A DNA stretch of 64,000 bases, taken from the NCBI GenBank assembly GCA_964419255.1, contig CAYQOU010000003.1, forward strand, positions 1-64,000, read 5' to 3'. A model generated the notes under the pieces. It worked only from the letters and a program-made list of their open reading frames with translations, was not told where the DNA came from and ran no database searches. Positions 27,801 to 35,228 of this stretch are shown here, piece by piece (the first letter of the stretch is position 1; every line of letters begins with the position of its first letter). A program made the translations under genes and the position numbers. This DNA comes from CAZPHU01 sp964419255. Its GTDB lineage: Bacteria > Fibrobacterota > Chitinivibrionia > Chitinivibrionales > CAYFVL01.

Positions 27801-27967
27801 ATCATCGACTGGTGTTCAACCGACTGGCAATCAGGGCCGCAGAAAATTTCATTGGGAGAAAAAATGATCGGACGGTAGGCTTCCCTTTGTGCAAGAAAAA
27901 ACAGCAAAGCTTTACAATCGGGATAAAGTGCAGGGTCGTGAAGGTTGTATGAGTTGAGCTCAGTCAT
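24896..27967 (-). CDS. Two-headed glycosyltransferase: CgeB-like domain, TPRs, GT4 domain
   Basis: The 1,023-residue protein has three parts. Residues about 1-330 resemble the CgeB/DUF3880 glycosyltransferase group ('HSVSFIGQTAQWHPYRRYVL', 'NLRIFEVLSSGGFLLTDQ'). Residues about 480-635 hold TPR-like repeats ('TAGELLEQAVFISPKDKTLL', 'NMLGNLFLEISSTHQALETF'). Residues about 645-1020 form a GT-B family 4 domain with 'PPQELGGYGRLLFDF' and the donor-site Glu motif 'FPSLVSEAFGISQVEAMASG'. It should build or modify a surface glycan or glycoprotein in the cytoplasm. Having two transferase folds on one chain suggests two successive sugar additions. No signal or membrane segment is seen. Confidence 0.82.
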   Translation of the reverse strand: MTELNSYNLHDPALYPDCKALLFFLAQREAYRPIIFSPNEIFCGPDCQSVEHQSMIKSFRTPSGVYSIEPVIKTLPPNQQPDVIIIKADATARNFPVGLRSAPCPKVLILGNTQHLNRPLRMLLDYARQEKFDWVITDHKRHHLHYFCEAGFRNVHWIPGFNVFPHPQPEVMEYKHSVSFIGQTAQWHPYRRYVLDYLRKKSQAVEHMQLPQQKAAQVYAESKINLNCSLNGDMNLRIFEVLSSGGFLLTDQLSKESGLDLLFEDGVHLRTYKSPSDLQQLIQFYMENSGQREKISRAGKQKFWEKHRPEQKAQELFSCVFGGDLTPEYKIERDKRAHIHTSSFRSLYERVSLYEHIQELHLQSPTPLVCFASEADRHLIDDCHDLPRLNMGIDTNDPISWAAFLEEHQYDGTTGAHIEINPETKKLWDLLVIKPGDWEEDYIARLIHTYPSLRIALLGECCDKCEESLISAGLEKFQNNPQIWQWKNYSDFLSILLTSFSPVDLLSTLRSQLTGNTSDGKRIHILGLLAYRFQDKETAGELLEQAVFISPKDKTLLLSTVDHYCAAGLVTKAIPYLQRLTALFPERVDYLNMLGNLFLEISSTHQALETFRQSLRLKADQLHIKAAVEHLQHTAPQKGRLSKGTAAQRILIINNLFPPQELGGYGRLLFDFTELLRGRGYQVQVLTSDTAYLGQAPSEEKDISRDLELFGEWKNGITNSFDAEVVRQVIEKNVHTLNAALQAYKPDVCLFGNADFIGADLIFELINRRVPVLQHLGNPQPGYPPEQSPGDPLYRLATASRWLRDEIWRKGYPLKHIDVIYPGALVDRFYQADLEEPGSLSIAYAGIVLPYKGPQILIKALLELESRGIPFSATIAGTSTDMTFVENLKRICARAGLSNQVHFTGNLTRDELVRMYKSHNVLVFPSLVSEAFGISQVEAMASGACVITSATGGAAEIVQDMQSGLVFKSGDHLSLTGKLLTLHHDHPLWDRLRRQGQKRAFDTFDIKRSVDQIEEIFEQLSVK

Positions 27968-28110
27968 TTTGTATCACCTCTGTTTGTCGAATTCGCTTAT
28001 ACAAAAATATACAACCTTGCCGACCACGAGGCGGAATGGATTCTCAGAGCTTTTTTCAGGCTGTTCAAAACACACCGGTCTGAGATTGTTCCTCTCCCGA
28101 AGCGTTTTTA

Positions 28111-29067
28111 TCAAAACAGTTCAAAGGAGAAGTATTTTTTGGGATTCTTCTGAATATCCTCGACCAGGGCGTTAAGCACTTTGACCGTGGTGCGTAGCTC
28201 ATGTGCCAGCTGCTCATCTTTAACCAGTGTGCCGGCTGTACCCTGCCCCTGTTGAATTTCTTGCAGAATGGAGGAGAGCTGCTGTGCCGATTGATTTAGA
28301 TTATTGTACAGCTGTGCATCGTGGGTGAGCTGGTATAGTGTGCCGGAGCTGTCGTTTAGTCGATTGCCGAATTGGGCAAGCGATTGGCCGGCTTGTGTGA
28401 CCGAGCGATATAAGCTTGGATCCTCAATCAGTTTTTGAAAGGTGCCGTCTTCGTTCATCATCCATTGGGTCAATGTTCGGAAATTTTTCATGGTGGCGGC
28501 AAGATTTTCATAAAGTGTAGAATCCTGAAGAAGTCTGGCCAGATTTCCCTGACCTTTTTGAATGCTTGCGACCAGCGTATCCAACCTTATTATAAACGAC
28601 TCCACCTTGTTTACCGATTCTGCGCCGTATTCGATTATCTCTCCGAGCCCCGGTGAAATTTCTCCCTGTATTTGAGCGTTGGGCTCGATCGGTTCTCCTT
28701 GGGGCGATCCGGGATCAATCGAAACAAACTTGTCGCCCAGAAGCCCCATGGTCATTATTGAAGCTTTAGCGTCCCGGTGAATGAACTTCAGTTTACTTTT
28801 TTTCACCGACAGAGTAACAACAGTGCCTTCCTGCGTGAGTTCGATATCGCTAACGGTGCCAATTTCCACACCTAAAAGCCACACCGGTGCGCCGTTTCTC
28901 AGACCGGCGACCTCATTCATGTTGACGGTAAGCTCTGCGTTGGGAGAAAAGAGGCCGAAAAATGCTCCCGAAAAAAAGACGGTAATAAATAAGATGACCA
29001 GTGTGGTAGTGACTACGATACCAACCTTAAACCGTGCCCATACAAGTCTTTTCTGGTGTTCGTTCAT
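28111..29067 (-). CDS. mlaD: MlaD-like MCE-domain protein, lipid transporter subunit
   Basis: The 318-residue protein has one N-terminal membrane anchor ('FKVGIVVTTTLVILFITVFF') and an MCE domain at about 40-115 ('VNMNEVAGLRNGAPVWLLGV'). A long helical tail of Gln/Leu-rich segments ('GTLYQLTHDAQLYNNLNQ') follows. MCE proteins form hexameric periplasmic rings carrying phospholipids between the inner and outer membranes. It is the last gene of cbpA-mlaE-mlaF-mlaD and starts two bases after mlaF stops. The helical tail is longer than in E. coli MlaD and more like PqiB/LetB or plant TGD2-type MCE tails. Confidence 0.9.
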   Translation of the reverse strand: MNEHQKRLVWARFKVGIVVTTTLVILFITVFFSGAFFGLFSPNAELTVNMNEVAGLRNGAPVWLLGVEIGTVSDIELTQEGTVVTLSVKKSKLKFIHRDAKASIMTMGLLGDKFVSIDPGSPQGEPIEPNAQIQGEISPGLGEIIEYGAESVNKVESFIIRLDTLVASIQKGQGNLARLLQDSTLYENLAATMKNFRTLTQWMMNEDGTFQKLIEDPSLYRSVTQAGQSLAQFGNRLNDSSGTLYQLTHDAQLYNNLNQSAQQLSSILQEIQQGQGTAGTLVKDEQLAHELRTTVKVLNALVEDIQKNPKKYFSFELF

Positions 29068-29069
29068 GG

Positions 29070-29810
29070 CTACCTCGATGCTCCAACAGTCGACTCATCA
29101 ATAAACTTACGAATTTCGGGTATATCAGATTTTTCAAACGGCTCCCGGGGACCGTCAAAAAGGGCTTTGCCGCCTTTTATGAACATAAACCGATCTGCGA
29201 TAGCAAACGCATCATGCATCTCATGGGTTACGATAATAAACCCCCTGCCTTCATCGGCTAAATCGACGATCAGCCGGCGAATGGTTCCCGCACTTATAGG
29301 GTCCAGATCACTGGTGGGCTCATCGTAGAGAAACATCTTCGGATCCCGTACCGCCAACGACCGCGCTATCGCCACACGTCTCTGCATCCCTCCGCTCAAC
29401 TCCTCGGGCATAAGACCGTAAGCGTTTTCTACTCCCACCCTGGCCAGAAGCTTTCTCACTCGGTTGTCGAGTTGCTGCTCGTCAAGATGGGTATATTCAC
29501 GAAGAAAGAAGGCTACATTTTCTTTTACCGAAAGAGAATCGAACAATGCACCTTCCTGAAAAACGATGCTGAACTTCATTCTGACATCTCGCATATGCTT
29601 TTCCGATACCTCGGTGATATCGACGCCGTCAATACGAATGCTCCCGCTATCAGGATGTAACAGCCCCATAACCAGTTTCAGTATGGTTGTCTTTCCCGCC
29701 CCGCTTCCACCAATAACAGCGACACGTTCCAGTTCATTAATACCAAAACTCATATGACTGATAATCGGGCGGCCATTACGCCGGAATGTAACATCATCAA
29801 ATTCGATCAT
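29070..29810 (-). CDS. mlaF: ABC transporter ATP-binding protein (MlaF type)
   Basis: The 246-residue ATPase has Walker A 'IGGSGAGKTTIL', the signature 'EELSGGMQRRVAIARS', Walker B 'KMFLYDEPTSDLDPIS' and the switch His in 'IIVTHEM'. The 'SGGMQRR' signature and the 'FDSLSVKENVAF' Q-loop region are typical of MlaF/Ttg2A. It powers the MCE lipid transporter with the MlaE permease, whose gene it overlaps by four bases. Confidence 0.93.
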   Translation of the reverse strand: MIEFDDVTFRRNGRPIISHMSFGINELERVAVIGGSGAGKTTILKLVMGLLHPDSGSIRIDGVDITEVSEKHMRDVRMKFSIVFQEGALFDSLSVKENVAFFLREYTHLDEQQLDNRVRKLLARVGVENAYGLMPEELSGGMQRRVAIARSLAVRDPKMFLYDEPTSDLDPISAGTIRRLIVDLADEGRGFIIVTHEMHDAFAIADRFMFIKGGKALFDGPREPFEKSDIPEIRKFIDESTVGASR

Positions 29811-30571
29811 ATGCTATATCCCAGGGCCGAAAGGATAATTTTCGTAACCACAAAATCCATGATTATGATCAGAATGGTTGACGTGACAAAGGCTCGTGTA
29901 GTGGAACTTTTGAGGCCTACGGCACCTCCTTTGGTGGACAGACCCGCATAGCAGCTCACCGATGCGATAATAAAGCCGAACACAAAAGGCTTCAGAGTGC
30001 CGGGGAGTAGGTAGCGGTTCAGAAGAATCAGATCGAGCTGGTTCCAGTACACGGACGCACTCTGGTTGTTGACCACTACAGCAATGTAGGCACCCCCTAC
30101 GATCGATACGAAATTGCCTATAATGGTAAGCGCCGGTAGCATAATCAGGGAGCTGAGGATGCGCGGCCCGATCAGCTTTTTGATCGGATCTACCCCGAAG
30201 GCCCGCAAGGAGTCGAGCTGGTTGCGCAGCACCATGCTTCCCAACTCGCTGGCCATGCCCGATCCTGCACGCCCCGCATATATTAACGCAATGGTCACCG
30301 GCCCGATTTCGCTGATGATCGAGATCCCTACTACTCTTCCCGTATACATCTGAAGTCCGAGTATGGCAAATTCGGCCGATATCTGAAGAGACAACGCCAT
30401 ACCCACAAACAACATCACCAGTATAACGATACTCAACGAGCCTGCCCCCGCATATGACATCTGATCGATGGTGTCGTTAAGGTAAAACGGGCGTTTACCC
30501 ATTGCCAGGACGCCTCGGAAAGTCATCAGGTAGTAGTTTTGAAAGTGTTCCAGTATTGTCTTAGGATTCAT
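29807..30571 (-). CDS. mlaE: MlaE-type ABC permease
   Basis: The 254-residue protein has about five hydrophobic helices and MlaE family landmarks: 'VGISIISEIGPVTIALIYAGRAGSGMASELG' is split over residues 80-110, and 'EIGPV', 'GRAGS' and 'LRAFGVDPIKKL' are the conserved stretches. It is the inner-membrane channel of the MCE transporter. Its ATG directly follows the cbpA stop with no gap, and it overlaps mlaF by four bases, so all four genes are probably co-transcribed. Confidence 0.93.
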   Translation of the reverse strand: MNPKTILEHFQNYYLMTFRGVLAMGKRPFYLNDTIDQMSYAGAGSLSIVILVMLFVGMALSLQISAEFAILGLQMYTGRVVGISIISEIGPVTIALIYAGRAGSGMASELGSMVLRNQLDSLRAFGVDPIKKLIGPRILSSLIMLPALTIIGNFVSIVGGAYIAVVVNNQSASVYWNQLDLILLNRYLLPGTLKPFVFGFIIASVSCYAGLSTKGGAVGLKSSTTRAFVTSTILIIIMDFVVTKIILSALGYSI

Positions 30572-31537
30572 TTACACCGCCTGAGTCTGTCTCTTTCGAC
30601 TGCGCTTATCGGCGAGCTGCCTGATCAGAGCTTTTTCTTCATCGCTGAGATTGTGCGGAATATGCACACGAACTCTGACCAGCAGGTCGCCTGATTTTCG
30701 ACCATCTGTGCCGACCATTCCTTTTTCGGGTATTCGCAACAGTGTGTCGTTGTCGGTCTCGGGCGGAATCGTCAGGTTTATCTTCTTACCGTTGAGAAGC
30801 TGGAACTGTTTTCTCCCACCCAGAAGTGCGGTAAACAGATCGATATCCATGGTGTATACCAAATCACGATCGTGTTGTTCGAAATGGGGATGTTTATCGA
30901 TATGTATTGTGAGAAACAGATCTCCCCGCGGTCCGCCGGCAATACCCTGTGCACCCTGACCCTGCAAACGGAGTCTCTGGCCGCTGACCGTACCCGGTGC
31001 GATGCGAATACGAAGCTTCTTGTCACCTACCTGAATGACTCTGTTAGCCCCGTTGGCCGCCTCTTCCAGAGAGATATGAAGATCCGCTTCATAATCACCT
31101 CCCTTTCGAGGACGCCGAACACCTCGATGAGTGGTACTTCCAGCAAATCCGCCCCCCCCGAAGATACTTTCAAAGAAATCGGAAAAACCTCCAAGGTTTT
31201 CAAACAGATCTTCCGCATTGGCTGAATAGGAGTAATAATTTCCCTCGCCTCTGTAATCGCCTCCGTGTTGTCGAAACCAATCTCCCCAGTCGGCGGCGCC
31301 GGTTTGCTGATATCGTTGCCAGTCGCTACCCATGGTGTCGTATTTTTTCTTTTTCTCGGGATCACTGAGCACCTCATGTGCCTCGGTTATCTCCCTGAAC
31401 CTTTCGGACGCCTGGGGATTATCCGGATTTTTATCCGGATGATATTTCATGGCAAGCTTGCGGTATGCCTTCTTAATATCCTCGGGTGAGGCACTTTTTT
31501 CGATTCCCAGTACCTTGTAATAATCTTTGTACTCCAT
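30572..31537 (-). CDS. cbpA: CbpA-type J-domain co-chaperone
   Basis: A 321-residue class B DnaJ/CbpA protein. The J-domain (residues 1-70) contains the HPD triad in 'MKYHPDKNPD'. A Gly/Phe/Tyr-rich linker ('FESIFGGGGFAGS') and two substrate-binding beta domains ('EADLHISLEEAANGANR', 'VRVHIPHNLSDEEKALI') follow, with no Cys zinc-finger. It would stimulate DnaK ATPase. Start is the ATG at 31537 behind GGAGG; the open frame continues to 31594 but adds nothing J-like. Leading an mla operon is unusual and may link envelope lipid transport to stress. Confidence 0.93.
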   Translation of the reverse strand: MEYKDYYKVLGIEKSASPEDIKKAYRKLAMKYHPDKNPDNPQASERFREITEAHEVLSDPEKKKKYDTMGSDWQRYQQTGAADWGDWFRQHGGDYRGEGNYYSYSANAEDLFENLGGFSDFFESIFGGGGFAGSTTHRGVRRPRKGGDYEADLHISLEEAANGANRVIQVGDKKLRIRIAPGTVSGQRLRLQGQGAQGIAGGPRGDLFLTIHIDKHPHFEQHDRDLVYTMDIDLFTALLGGRKQFQLLNGKKINLTIPPETDNDTLLRIPEKGMVGTDGRKSGDLLVRVRVHIPHNLSDEEKALIRQLADKRSRKRQTQAV

Positions 31538-31643
31538 AGTAGATACCTCCGGGCTGTAAGTCAGTGTCTCTTTGCATATCCAAAACCATGCCAAAACCCC
31601 GCCGGAAAGGCTGTCGATTCAACCACTCATCACGATCCTACCA

Positions 31644-31692
31644 TTGAGCGATTCTCTCGCGGAAGTTCACAACCTCTTGGGGCATAAGGGGG
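31644..31692. repeat. Dispersed intergenic repeat, copy 1
   Basis: The core TTGAGCGATTCTCTCGCGG at 31644-31662 is followed by AAGTTCACAAC and, after a short spacer, GGCATAAGGGG. The same core with the same downstream elements recurs at 40847 and 42167. The GCGA...TCGC part can form a short hairpin. Confidence 0.65.
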
Positions 31693-31982
31693 GCAACCAA
31701 TCGGGGATATTTCGCGTGATTAAGGTCGAAGGTACCACTAAAAGTGACATAAATGTGAAACTTAAGCTGCTTAGACCGGCAATACGTATGGAGAAATAGT
31801 CGTGGTGAGCTGATATAGAACTCTGTTTACCGGCGGGGAAATAGCTGCATCGCTGCGGTTAGCTGTTCAGCACTACTCGGTTTATGTACCAAAAAGAAAT
31901 GCTACTCTGAGAAGTATGACACTCATGGTTATCCGGGGGAAGTTAATCAAATGAGATTCGATGAATGGTATAAAAAAGAATG

Positions 31983-32038
31983 ATATAAAAAAGAAAAGGC
32001 GGTTTTCACCGCCTTCTCTCATCAGGCTCGCGCCTGAT
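31983..32038 (-). terminator. Tandem hairpins, Rho-independent terminator of the porin-like gene
   Basis: AAGGCGGT (31996-32003) pairs with ACCGCCTT (32008-32015). On the minus strand this hairpin is followed by a TTTTCTTTTTTATA tract (complement of 31983-31995). A second perfect 7-bp hairpin, ATCAGGC-TCGC-GCCTGAT, lies at 32021-32038. Both are downstream of the minus-strand gene ending at 32151. Confidence 0.75.
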
Positions 32039-32150
32039 AACCCCATCATCATCACACACAGCGTCCACGTCTCATGGCACTACATTGATTACTAAATTAG
32101 TCATGTACAGAAAAAGTGTCAAGCATTTTTTTCCCTTTGTTTCAGTTTTG

Positions 32151-33341
32151 TTAAAAATGCGCAATGAATTGGAATTCGGGGCGAATTTCTGTCTTCATCT
32201 CGTTTTGCTCATCAGATTCGCCAAACAGTGTCGTGAACACTCTAACCCGTGGCATGAGGGTCATGTATGGATTTAGCTTCCAGCCATAATTAAAATCTCC
32301 GAACAGGTAGTGTGTCATCGCATCGTCCAGGTCCTGGTTATCGTTTGAGCTATAGGCCAGCTCGAAAATAAAACTACCCGGTCCGGCTTCGACCGATCCT
32401 CTCAGCCCGGCTATCAGTGCGGCTTTGTCTAAGGCGGTTTCGTCTGCAATGAGCGTATCCCGACCGACGGCCACTCTGTTTGTGGTGGTATCTATAAATT
32501 CATACTCATCGATGATTACAGTAGCTGCACCGCTGTTTTCATTGCTAAGCTGGGCATACCCGAATTTTGCTGATAACTGAAACTTGTCACTGAAAGCATA
32601 TCGGGCGGAAAAACCTCCCGCATACTCATGGTCGGACTCTTCGGTGTTTGCATTGTGCAGACGATTGAAAATCACGGACGCCTGCGGGGTGAGACTAAAT
32701 TTGGCCACGTTTAGGGGAATATCCAGCACAAACATAACCGCATTCGGCTGATCTGGCGAATCCTCTGACAATGCTGGTGTGCGGTTTGTGATTATTGTCG
32801 AGAACAGATCAAATCCCAGCTTGAGTGTATTATTCACAATCGGTGCGCCGACTTTAATTCCCATGCTGCTTGCATTCGTACCAACCGCCCATCCCAGAAG
32901 TGCCGCTCCCCCATAGGTGTCTGCATTCAAAGATCTCTCGAGCAGGTCCAGCGGGCCATGTGATTGCACCGGTACGATACCCCCCATCAGGTAAAAGAGG
33001 CCAGGGTTCCAGTTAAAAAACGCAAGATGAAAATAGGGGTATAGCCCCTGCCTTTTCAGCCACGCCTCGTTTGCTTCCCAGTCCACATCCTCGGTTGCAA
33101 TCCAGTCATTTCCAACCTGGAACTGAAAGGACATACTCTCCGAAACGGAGGCCCGAATTCCCGCATGGTAAGCAATCTGATTACGGTATTCATTCGTGGT
33201 AACATTGTCTCCTTCATCGGGACTGAGAATATGATATCTCATGCGCAGTCGGTATTGCGCATGAGCGTAGGGTTTAACTTCGATCTGAGCCGTTGCGGAC
33301 AGTGCCGTAAGCAAAATGATGCTCACAATAAGTCTTCGCAT
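32151..33341 (-). CDS. Porin-like outer-membrane protein
   Basis: The 396-residue protein has a signal peptide ('LIVSIILLTALSATAQ') and a string of amphipathic strands ('HAQYRLRMRYHIL', 'SMSFQFQVGNDWIA', 'FSARYAFSDKFQLSAKFGYA'). It ends 'IRPEFQFIAHF', a C-terminal aromatic strand typical of outer-membrane barrels. The pattern resembles alginate-export/phosphate-selective porin-like proteins of about 16 strands, but the family is not certain. It is transcribed alone and ends at a clear terminator. Confidence 0.72.
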   Translation of the reverse strand: MRRLIVSIILLTALSATAQIEVKPYAHAQYRLRMRYHILSPDEGDNVTTNEYRNQIAYHAGIRASVSESMSFQFQVGNDWIATEDVDWEANEAWLKRQGLYPYFHLAFFNWNPGLFYLMGGIVPVQSHGPLDLLERSLNADTYGGAALLGWAVGTNASSMGIKVGAPIVNNTLKLGFDLFSTIITNRTPALSEDSPDQPNAVMFVLDIPLNVAKFSLTPQASVIFNRLHNANTEESDHEYAGGFSARYAFSDKFQLSAKFGYAQLSNENSGAATVIIDEYEFIDTTTNRVAVGRDTLIADETALDKAALIAGLRGSVEAGPGSFIFELAYSSNDNQDLDDAMTHYLFGDFNYGWKLNPYMTLMPRVRVFTTLFGESDEQNEMKTEIRPEFQFIAHF

Positions 33342-33549
33342 AGTTCCTCCTTGTATCGAGGGAAATTATCTGTAACGCTGCTTGTTCCGATTCTAAATCG
33401 GTGCTGCGGTGTAGTGAATATAAATAAAAAAGTAGGAATTTTGAACTTATTTGCAGAACAGCGGTTTGCGGGTTGGGTTATTTACTCTGTATATGTTATT
33501 TTATGGCTTTGTCGTCTATGGGCTTTACTCATGAAAGGGGTATGTTCCG

Positions 33550-34614
33550 GTGATTTTGCTGGTTGCGGTTATTTCCGCTCTCATCCTTATTTCCTTTACC
33601 TGTTCTATCCTCGAATCAATCATACTGTCGATCACCGAACCGTACATCCAGCTGCTGATCGACCAGAACCGTAAATCCGGCCAGTTGCTCCGGAAACTAA
33701 AAGAACGAATCGATGATCCGATCTCGGCTATTCTTACGCTTAACACCATAGCCAATACTGCGGGGGCGACGATCGCGGGGGCTATTGCACTGAGACTTTT
33801 CGGTTCACAGTGGATGGCACTTTTCTCCGGTGTACTGACTCTGGCCATACTGATTTTCGCCGAAATTATCCCCAAGACGCTTGGCGCCAGCTATTGGAAG
33901 ACCATCGCACCTGCTGCAGGCTGGGTTCTCAACGGGATGGTGATAATTTTGCGTCCGATAACCATTCCGGTCAATTTTATCGCCCGTCTGCTGTCCCGTC
34001 AGAATCAGGCGATTCGGGTGAGTAAAGAGGAGGTGATAAATACTATCCGTCTGGGATACCTTCAGGGGGTGATAGAATCATCCGAGTTTGAAATAGTAGA
34101 GAATCTCTTCCAACTGAAAACGATCACCGTAAACAAGATCATGACACCCCGCACCGTGGTGCTATGGTTGCTTCCCGAGCAGACAACCGGCTCTCTTCTC
34201 GGTGACAGCCGTTTCCTTCAGTTCTCCCGCCTTCCTTTGTATGATCCCTCAGAAAATCGGGTGACCGGTATAGTGCTGCGGCGTGACATCATGAATCGAA
34301 TCGCTCACGACGTCATGGATCAGAAACTCTATACGCTTGCCGCGAAGCCGGAATTTGTAGCAGAAACCATGTCGGTCTATACTCTTCTGGACCGGCTCAT
34401 TTCCCGCAAGATGCATCTTGCGGTTGTGTTAAACGAGTATGGTGACTACACCGGAATCGTCACCATGGAGGATGCGGTCGAAACCCTTCTGGGCAGGGAA
34501 ATCGTCGATGAGTCCGATAGGGTCATTAACATGAGAGAGCTGGCAAGGCAGAGGATGAGCACCTGGCTCAGCGAGATTAAGAGGGGAAACAGGAGAGGTG
34601 GCCGGGTGGAATAA
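33550..34614 (+). CDS. CNNM/CBS-domain membrane protein (hemolysin C/CorC-like)
   Basis: The 354-residue protein has an N-terminal DUF21/CNNM membrane domain: helices at about 1-18, 57-80 and 87-110, with 'LTLNTIANTAGATIAGAIAL' and 'FAEIIPKTLG'. A pair of CBS domains follows ('NKIMTPRTVVLWL', 'AVVLNEYGDYTGIVTMEDAVE'). Relatives are linked to Mg2+ or Na+ transport or efflux. The C-terminal CorC/HlyC transporter-associated domain of longer family members is absent. GTG 33550 is used behind AAAGGGG. Confidence 0.87.
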   Translation: MILLVAVISALILISFTCSILESIILSITEPYIQLLIDQNRKSGQLLRKLKERIDDPISAILTLNTIANTAGATIAGAIALRLFGSQWMALFSGVLTLAILIFAEIIPKTLGASYWKTIAPAAGWVLNGMVIILRPITIPVNFIARLLSRQNQAIRVSKEEVINTIRLGYLQGVIESSEFEIVENLFQLKTITVNKIMTPRTVVLWLLPEQTTGSLLGDSRFLQFSRLPLYDPSENRVTGIVLRRDIMNRIAHDVMDQKLYTLAAKPEFVAETMSVYTLLDRLISRKMHLAVVLNEYGDYTGIVTMEDAVETLLGREIVDESDRVINMRELARQRMSTWLSEIKRGNRRGGRVE

Positions 34615-34661
34615 CTTTTGCTTTATAAGCCTTCCCAAAAATAGAAAATAAGGAGGCGGCG

Positions 34662-35171
34662 ATGGCAAAGGTTGCGGTGGTCATTGATGATTTCTTCGAG
34701 GACGTAGAATATACCGAGCCGGTGGGAGCATTTCAGGAGAAGGGTCACGAAATCACCACCGTGGGCCTTGTGGCCGGAAGGCAGGTGAAGGGGAAAAAGA
34801 ATTCGACTCCGGTCGACGTCATGAAAAGCTTCGATGAGGTGACGGCAGGCGATTTCGATGCCCTCTTGATTCCCGGCGGATACTCTCCCGACAGACTTCG
34901 CGCGCATCACAAGCCGGTAGCATTTGTAGCCGATTTTCTCAAAAGTGGTAAACCGGTTTTTGCTATTTGTCATGCCCCCCAGCTTCTAATAACTGCGGAT
35001 GTACTGGCCGGCCGTAAGGTCACCGGCTACAAATCTATTATTCAAGACATTAAAAATGCGGGGGCCGAGTTTGTGGACCACAAGGTTGTGGAAGATGGAA
35101 ACCTGATCTCCAGCCGGGGGCCGCAGGACATTCCTGCATTTATTCGCGCCTGTCTGAACAGGTTAGGTTAG
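34662..35171 (+). CDS. DJ-1/PfpI family protein (class I glutamine amidotransferase-like)
   Basis: The 169-residue protein shows the PfpI pattern: 'VVIDDFFEDVEYTEP' with the acidic residue of the active site, 'DALLIPGGYSPDRLR' and the nucleophile elbow 'PVFAICHAPQLLI' with Cys near residue 104. Members act as proteases, deglycases or stress chaperones. The start follows AAGGAGGCGGCG. It lies 47 bases after the CBS-domain gene and 57 before the P-type ATPase gene, so it may be part of a stress or ion-homeostasis operon. Confidence 0.9.
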   Translation: MAKVAVVIDDFFEDVEYTEPVGAFQEKGHEITTVGLVAGRQVKGKKNSTPVDVMKSFDEVTAGDFDALLIPGGYSPDRLRAHHKPVAFVADFLKSGKPVFAICHAPQLLITADVLAGRKVTGYKSIIQDIKNAGAEFVDHKVVEDGNLISSRGPQDIPAFIRACLNRLG

Positions 35172-35228
35172 TAAAAAGATTATATCGGTTTTGTTTTCTT
35201 TTCACTCGGCCTGCAGTGGAGATGGTTT

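Larger units (their letters stand above)
31538..32150. other. 613-base gene-free stretch with repeat copy and terminator
   Basis: Upstream of cbpA, this stretch holds one copy of the dispersed repeat (31644-31692) and a tandem hairpin region (31983-32038). The 75-codon frame from 31572 lacks a ribosome-binding site and reads through the repeat, so it is not called as a gene. Confidence 0.5.

Noticed and set aside
31572..31799. 75-codon plus-strand frame upstream of cbpA
   Set aside because: Reads straight through a copy of the dispersed repeat and lacks a ribosome-binding site.
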